The notes under the pieces are model-generated. The model had not been told where the DNA came from. It saw only the letters and a program-made list of their open reading frames with translations, and made no database searches. A DNA stretch of 64,000 nt, taken from assembly GCA_036250195.1 (NCBI GenBank), contig JAVHZZ010000006.1:161565224-161629223 (forward strand). The letters run 5' to 3'. The position numbers and the translations under genes are program-made. Positions 60,137 through 64,000 of the stretch are shown piece after piece. Source of the stretch: Mixophyes australis. Taxonomy: Eukaryota; Chordata; Amphibia; Anura; Limnodynastidae. Each line of letters opens with the position of its first letter. The first letter of the stretch is position 1.

Positions 60137-61931
60137 AGAAGTTTGTTTGTTTGTTAATATGCAAATATCTTCCACAGCTGTCAAGGTAAAGCTGTGAAAT
60201 CTTACATAGTTATTTAGTATCGAAAAACTAAGCTAATTGACCACATAGTGACAACACAACAAAGCGACAGAGCGACAAAAATTGAACACATAATTTTTTT
60301 GATAGTAAACAATTGTTTGACTGCTGGAAGGAAACCTGGTCACAACAAGGCATAACAACAAGGCGAAAATGCAACGAGTCTAATTTTCTAAATAGCATTT
60401 TCAGTCTATTTACCAAATGATTTGCTAATATGTAAAAACTGCTACACATTATAAAACGGACACGCACAATGCTGGGTGACCCTGCTGGTATCTAATAAAA
60501 TTATTTAGCGCAAACACAGACAGAAAACCCGCAACTACAACAAAATACAAAACAAAGTAATTATAGTACAAAGATATAATAACAGGTCTATGAGTATGAA
60601 TAACAATGTACAAACAAATTGGACCAGTCTACTTAATTCCCAGGTTAGAACCCCATCACTAACATAAAGAACGGTGAATGTATTTGTATATGTGCTAAGT
60701 TTTATAACCCAGTGAACAAGCTTTCTGAGTTATCGTGGTATTCTAACTGCTATATTCTCTACAACCACTGCAATTTACAATCTTATATTTTCATCCCAAC
60801 TGTGCGTTTTAATGCATTTTGCCAGCGCTCTGCAACACGGGATTTTACTAAATAACATGATTAGAAAAAGAAGCAGGGGAGAGACTTGCAATCAAAATGC
60901 TATTTTGGTTATTTTCCCTGCTTAATTGGCTTCCGTGTTTTTGTTTTAGCAAGCAAATGTTTGAGTTTGGGAGAAACTGAATTGTTGTAACGAGACGTCT
61001 TGCTAAGAGGACACAGGCAGAAACGGCAGCATCTTTGTCTGACGTGATAGGACTGCAGTCTCAGTTCAGCTCCATGTAGTGTATTAAAGGGAATTTTACA
61101 CGGAGATATGAAATCTAACGTTAAAACCTGTTGGTTAATCAGACGCTGGTATGCGGTTGTACACCGTTGCTGCCTCTGGCAACGTATTAAAAAGCAGAAT
61201 GAAGCTGATTAAAGGTGAATCTTTCAATACCTATTATGTTGGATGGCAAAGATTCTATTACACTTTTTAAATAGGATTTAATCACTTATTTAAAATAGTG
61301 CAGAGGAAAAAAATTACATATGCAGCCTTAGGGGATGAGATTATCTCTCCTGTGGAAGAAAAAAATAAAATAGGTATGCAAAAGGCAATCAGGAGGTTTT
61401 ATGATCCACAGAAAGCGGTTACCTAAACAAATACATCTATTCAACCAGGCAGATTAATATCATTGCAAAAAATTGCTCTTATGTGTCTAACATACAGACC
61501 AGACTGTACGTCAGCTGAGAGCAGAGCCACAATGCCTTAATGCACCCAATATGAAATGATAAAATAGTTGTTTTTTTTTTCCAATTATTGAAAAGATGTC
61601 TCCTGTAGTAGGCCAATTATTTCTGCACTAACCATCTGAGAGTCGGCAGCAATCCACATACGCCGGCCATTCTCCCCACCTACGTGTGCTTCCTCTGATA
61701 GCTTTCTCTAGGTTAATTACCAGAGAGCTGTATCTGTTTTTATCTGGGGATGCAGCCAAGTTGAAGGGTTTACAGCGCAACTGCGTGTCCAGGCAATTTG
61801 TGCAGCATTTTACAGGCCGCAGCAACTGCCGTGCCTCCTGAGCAATGGAAGAGAACTGTTACAAGACCTCACAATGCACAGGTTTGCAGTATGAAATGAA
61901 TATAGCTTTATATAAAGTTACAAATATAATC
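60132..61931. other. Mostly repeat-free DNA, possible conserved noncoding block
   Basis: The span 60790-61370 lacks TE hallmarks and is rich in ATTA-type words (GCTTAATTGGC, GTTAATCAG, GATTAAAGG). No open frame is convincing. The conserved-element reading is a guess from composition. Confidence 0.25.
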
Positions 61932-62006
61932 TCACACATACACACACACATATACAAACACACACATATGTGTGTGCGTGTGTTTATGTGTGTGTGTGTG
62001 TGTGTA
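61932..62006. repeat. Inverted (CA)n/(TG)n tract
   Basis: An imperfect (CA)n run meets (TG)n at CATATG (about 61965-61970), making a long self-complementary dinucleotide hairpin. Confidence 0.9.
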
Positions 62007-62044
62007 CATTTTTAAATGGAAAACCAATGTCTGTTTCCAAACAC

Positions 62045-62225
62045 CAGCCCTCATTTAAAATTAGGAATAAATCTAGCTAGAGGATGGATTTCTAAATACC
62101 TTATTGCATGCAGGGAAATACTGGCTGCTTCTGCATGTAGCACACAAGTTTATGTTCAAACTGCGATTTAGAGTTAAGCTAGAACGTGCACCTCTGCCTA
62201 ATCCATACCTCACGATCAGGCCCAA
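62045..62225. mobile_element. Diverged copy of the long-TIR MITE
   Basis: CCCTCATTTAAAATTAGG, GGCTGCTTCTGCATGTAG, CACACAAG and GATTTAGAGTTAAGCTAG follow the family order; the right side ends near GATCAGGCCC. It is heavily mutated. Confidence 0.45.
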
Positions 62226-62506
62226 TTTGAGAGAACTGTGCCATCTTCCAGCAGAACAGAACTTTTTTTCCCCCCATTTCCAGTACAGCAATGTCATGCT
62301 GATAGGTTCTGCTTCAATACCACAAACATCCTAAGATAGCTATATGAGAAAAGGTAATGTGGCAGGGCCACAATACTTGTTAAATAGGCTTCCCAATGCA
62401 AAGACAGCAGCAGTCTTATAACCTGTGCTAAGCCTTTCAGCTATTAGCACAAAGCTCTATCACTGTTGAAAACATATTTTCCTCCTTTGATAAATCATGA
62501 ACATTA

Positions 62507-62819
62507 GGCCTGAGTCATTAAGGAAAGTAAAGCAAAAAAAGTAGTAACTTTGCACCTGGACAAACCATGTTACAATGCAAGGGGTGTTTATTACTTTGCA
62601 CATGAGTTAAATACTGGTGTTTTTGTCATGTAGCACACATATACTTGGTAGCTTTATTTTTATACTGACATTTACAGTTGATCTAGGACATGCTCTACCC
62701 CAACTATAAATCTGTGCCTACATTTTAAATTTATCTTCCCCTCCAAAGCAACATGGTTTCGCCAAGGTGCAAAGTTACTCCTTTTTTTTTTTGCTTTACT
62801 TTCCTTAATGAGTCAGGCC
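62507..62819. mobile_element. Best-preserved long-TIR MITE, about 313 bp
   Basis: The left arm GGCCTGAGTCATTAAGG, AAAGTAAAGC, AACTTTGCACCTGGAC, AAACCATGTTACAATGC is mirrored on the right by GCAACATGGTTTCGCC, AAGGTGCAAAGTT, GCTTTACTTTCC, TTAATGAGTCAGGCC. The arms are about 80 bp. The flanks CATTA/CATTG may be a 5-bp TSD (4 of 5). The core has TGTAGCACACATATACTTGG. It is noncoding. Confidence 0.85.
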
Positions 62820-64000
62820 CATTGGCTCCCCTTTGTGTAGATGACAGGTCCACATTAAATACAAACTTGGATGAGATTTAATTATTTTTGTTTCAATTAT
62901 CCCCCAATTGATTTGCAAACATTTTTTATTCATTCTGTTCATTTGTGGTTGAAAACAAGATTTCAATAGATTGACTTTCAAAGGGATAATTCTTTTGGAG
63001 AGAATTGCAACATTGCAAGATTTTTTTTTGTAGTGAACAGTTATCTTTTCAGAGTGAACTGATACATACCTGCTGAAATCTCCAGCTCACAAGAACTTAT
63101 TGAATAAGCCGTGTGCTCTGGCAGCGAAAAGTCACTAACAATAATTTACGAATCAACTTATTATCAAATGGAAAATGTGAATTTATGAGAGCCCTCTTTC
63201 TCCTTTTCAATGTGTTCCAAGTGACTATGTACCTTTCAGCAAGCTCAATGCTGCAGCTGTGTATTCTGTGCTCCTCTGAATACATTTGTTTTACAAGTGA
63301 CTTGTTTCACGAGGACATAAAGAAGAAATGAGATACAACAGGAGTTATATTGATGCTGATGTTTCCCTAACAGCTCTCTAAATTATTTACAAATAAATCA
63401 TCAGTGTTTGCAGCTTTAAGAGAGGTGGGAGCGGTGGAGCAGGATGAAATTATGGACAGCGGCATTTAATAACTGTAGCATTTCAACCATCAGGAAGATC
63501 TTGTCAGCAGTCAGCATTCCGAGAGCATTTTTGGACTGCTGAGGCCACAGAACTGGGAAATATAAATTGTTGTTTGGTGTAAGGAGATGAACATCAGACA
63601 GGGTTTCAGGTTTTCCAAGCAGGCTGGCTGCTGAGTAGTAATATAATCCTGTATTTCTATGTTTATAAACACAGTAAAATCAATCAAGCCTCATTCAATA
63701 CTGTTAACAGAATGTGCTGGGAACAATCGTACAGAATTTCTAAGGCAAAAGTTGCTTGTGTGAGGTTCTCCTGATATCTAGGTGTTTACCTTCACCTTTC
63801 ATAATCATAGAACAGTTTAAATATGAGGTATGTAAATCTTTTAGATTAGTTTTGTTTATTAAGTGCATACAAATGTATACCTGCTAATGGTAGGGAATTT
63901 TTGGGGTCCGAAATAGGATGGGCATATATGTTTGGGGGGGGCAGGGGTTTGGCCTCACCAAATGGCGGAGTAGTTTGGGGAGATCATCGGGGTCTTGGCC
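62820..64000. other. Unannotated DNA
   Basis: The span 63040-63660 has no TE hallmarks and could be conserved noncoding DNA. The final 130 bp (GGTAGGGAATTTTTGGGG...GGCCTCACCAAATGG) looks like the edge of a repeat cut by the window end. Confidence 0.3.

Overview
The window looks like vertebrate, most likely anuran amphibian, noncoding DNA. It is AT-rich, has no long open reading frame, no host exon I can recognise and no bacterial features, and is crowded with decayed transposable elements of kinds I associate from memory with frog genomes: Tc1/mariner, hAT and many short terminal-inverted-repeat elements (MITEs), solo LTRs, L1/Tx1-like and L2-like LINE ends. It is best read as an intergenic stretch or a very large intron. 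No sequence search could be run, so family names rest on terminal motifs, target-site duplications (TSDs) and peptide patterns read by eye.

Layout. 1-9 kb: a possible THAP-like relic, a 747-bp solo LTR with a perfect TSD (1660-2406), a hAT element (4275-5467) split by another solo LTR, MITEs, and a worn LTR (about 7340-7827). 9-13 kb: the 3' end of an L1/Tx1-like LINE on the minus strand, a MITE with a 26-bp perfect inverted repeat, and a short U2 snRNA-like fragment. 13-20 kb: a 174-bp hAT MITE with a perfect TSD, a 31-bp minisatellite, an old local duplication of noncoding DNA, and a GC-rich fold-back element with 54-bp arms. 22-28 kb: a 20-bp minisatellite with a MITE inserted in it, a long (TA)n tract, a 382-bp hAT element with perfect 44-bp hairpin arms, two more MITEs and a 30-bp perfect hairpin. 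30-33 kb: a broken Tc1/mariner transposase of DD35E spacing, split by a 786-bp solo LTR of the same family as the one at 4.4-5.3 kb. 34-41.4 kb: two copies of one hAT family in opposite orientation, both carrying roughly 70-bp subterminal tandem repeats. 43-57 kb: MITEs, a second, unrelated 31-bp minisatellite, a probable LTR and a decayed L2-like LINE. 57-64 kb: mostly sequence with no repeat hallmarks, some of it perhaps conserved noncoding DNA.

No genes work together here. What is informative is the nesting: insertions with intact TSDs give a relative order of events, such as LTR after Tc1, LTR after hAT, and MITE after minisatellite expansion. I found no evidence of a new biological system. 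The most distinctive observations are the nested insertions, the hAT family that carries its own tandem arrays, and several long near-perfect hairpins.
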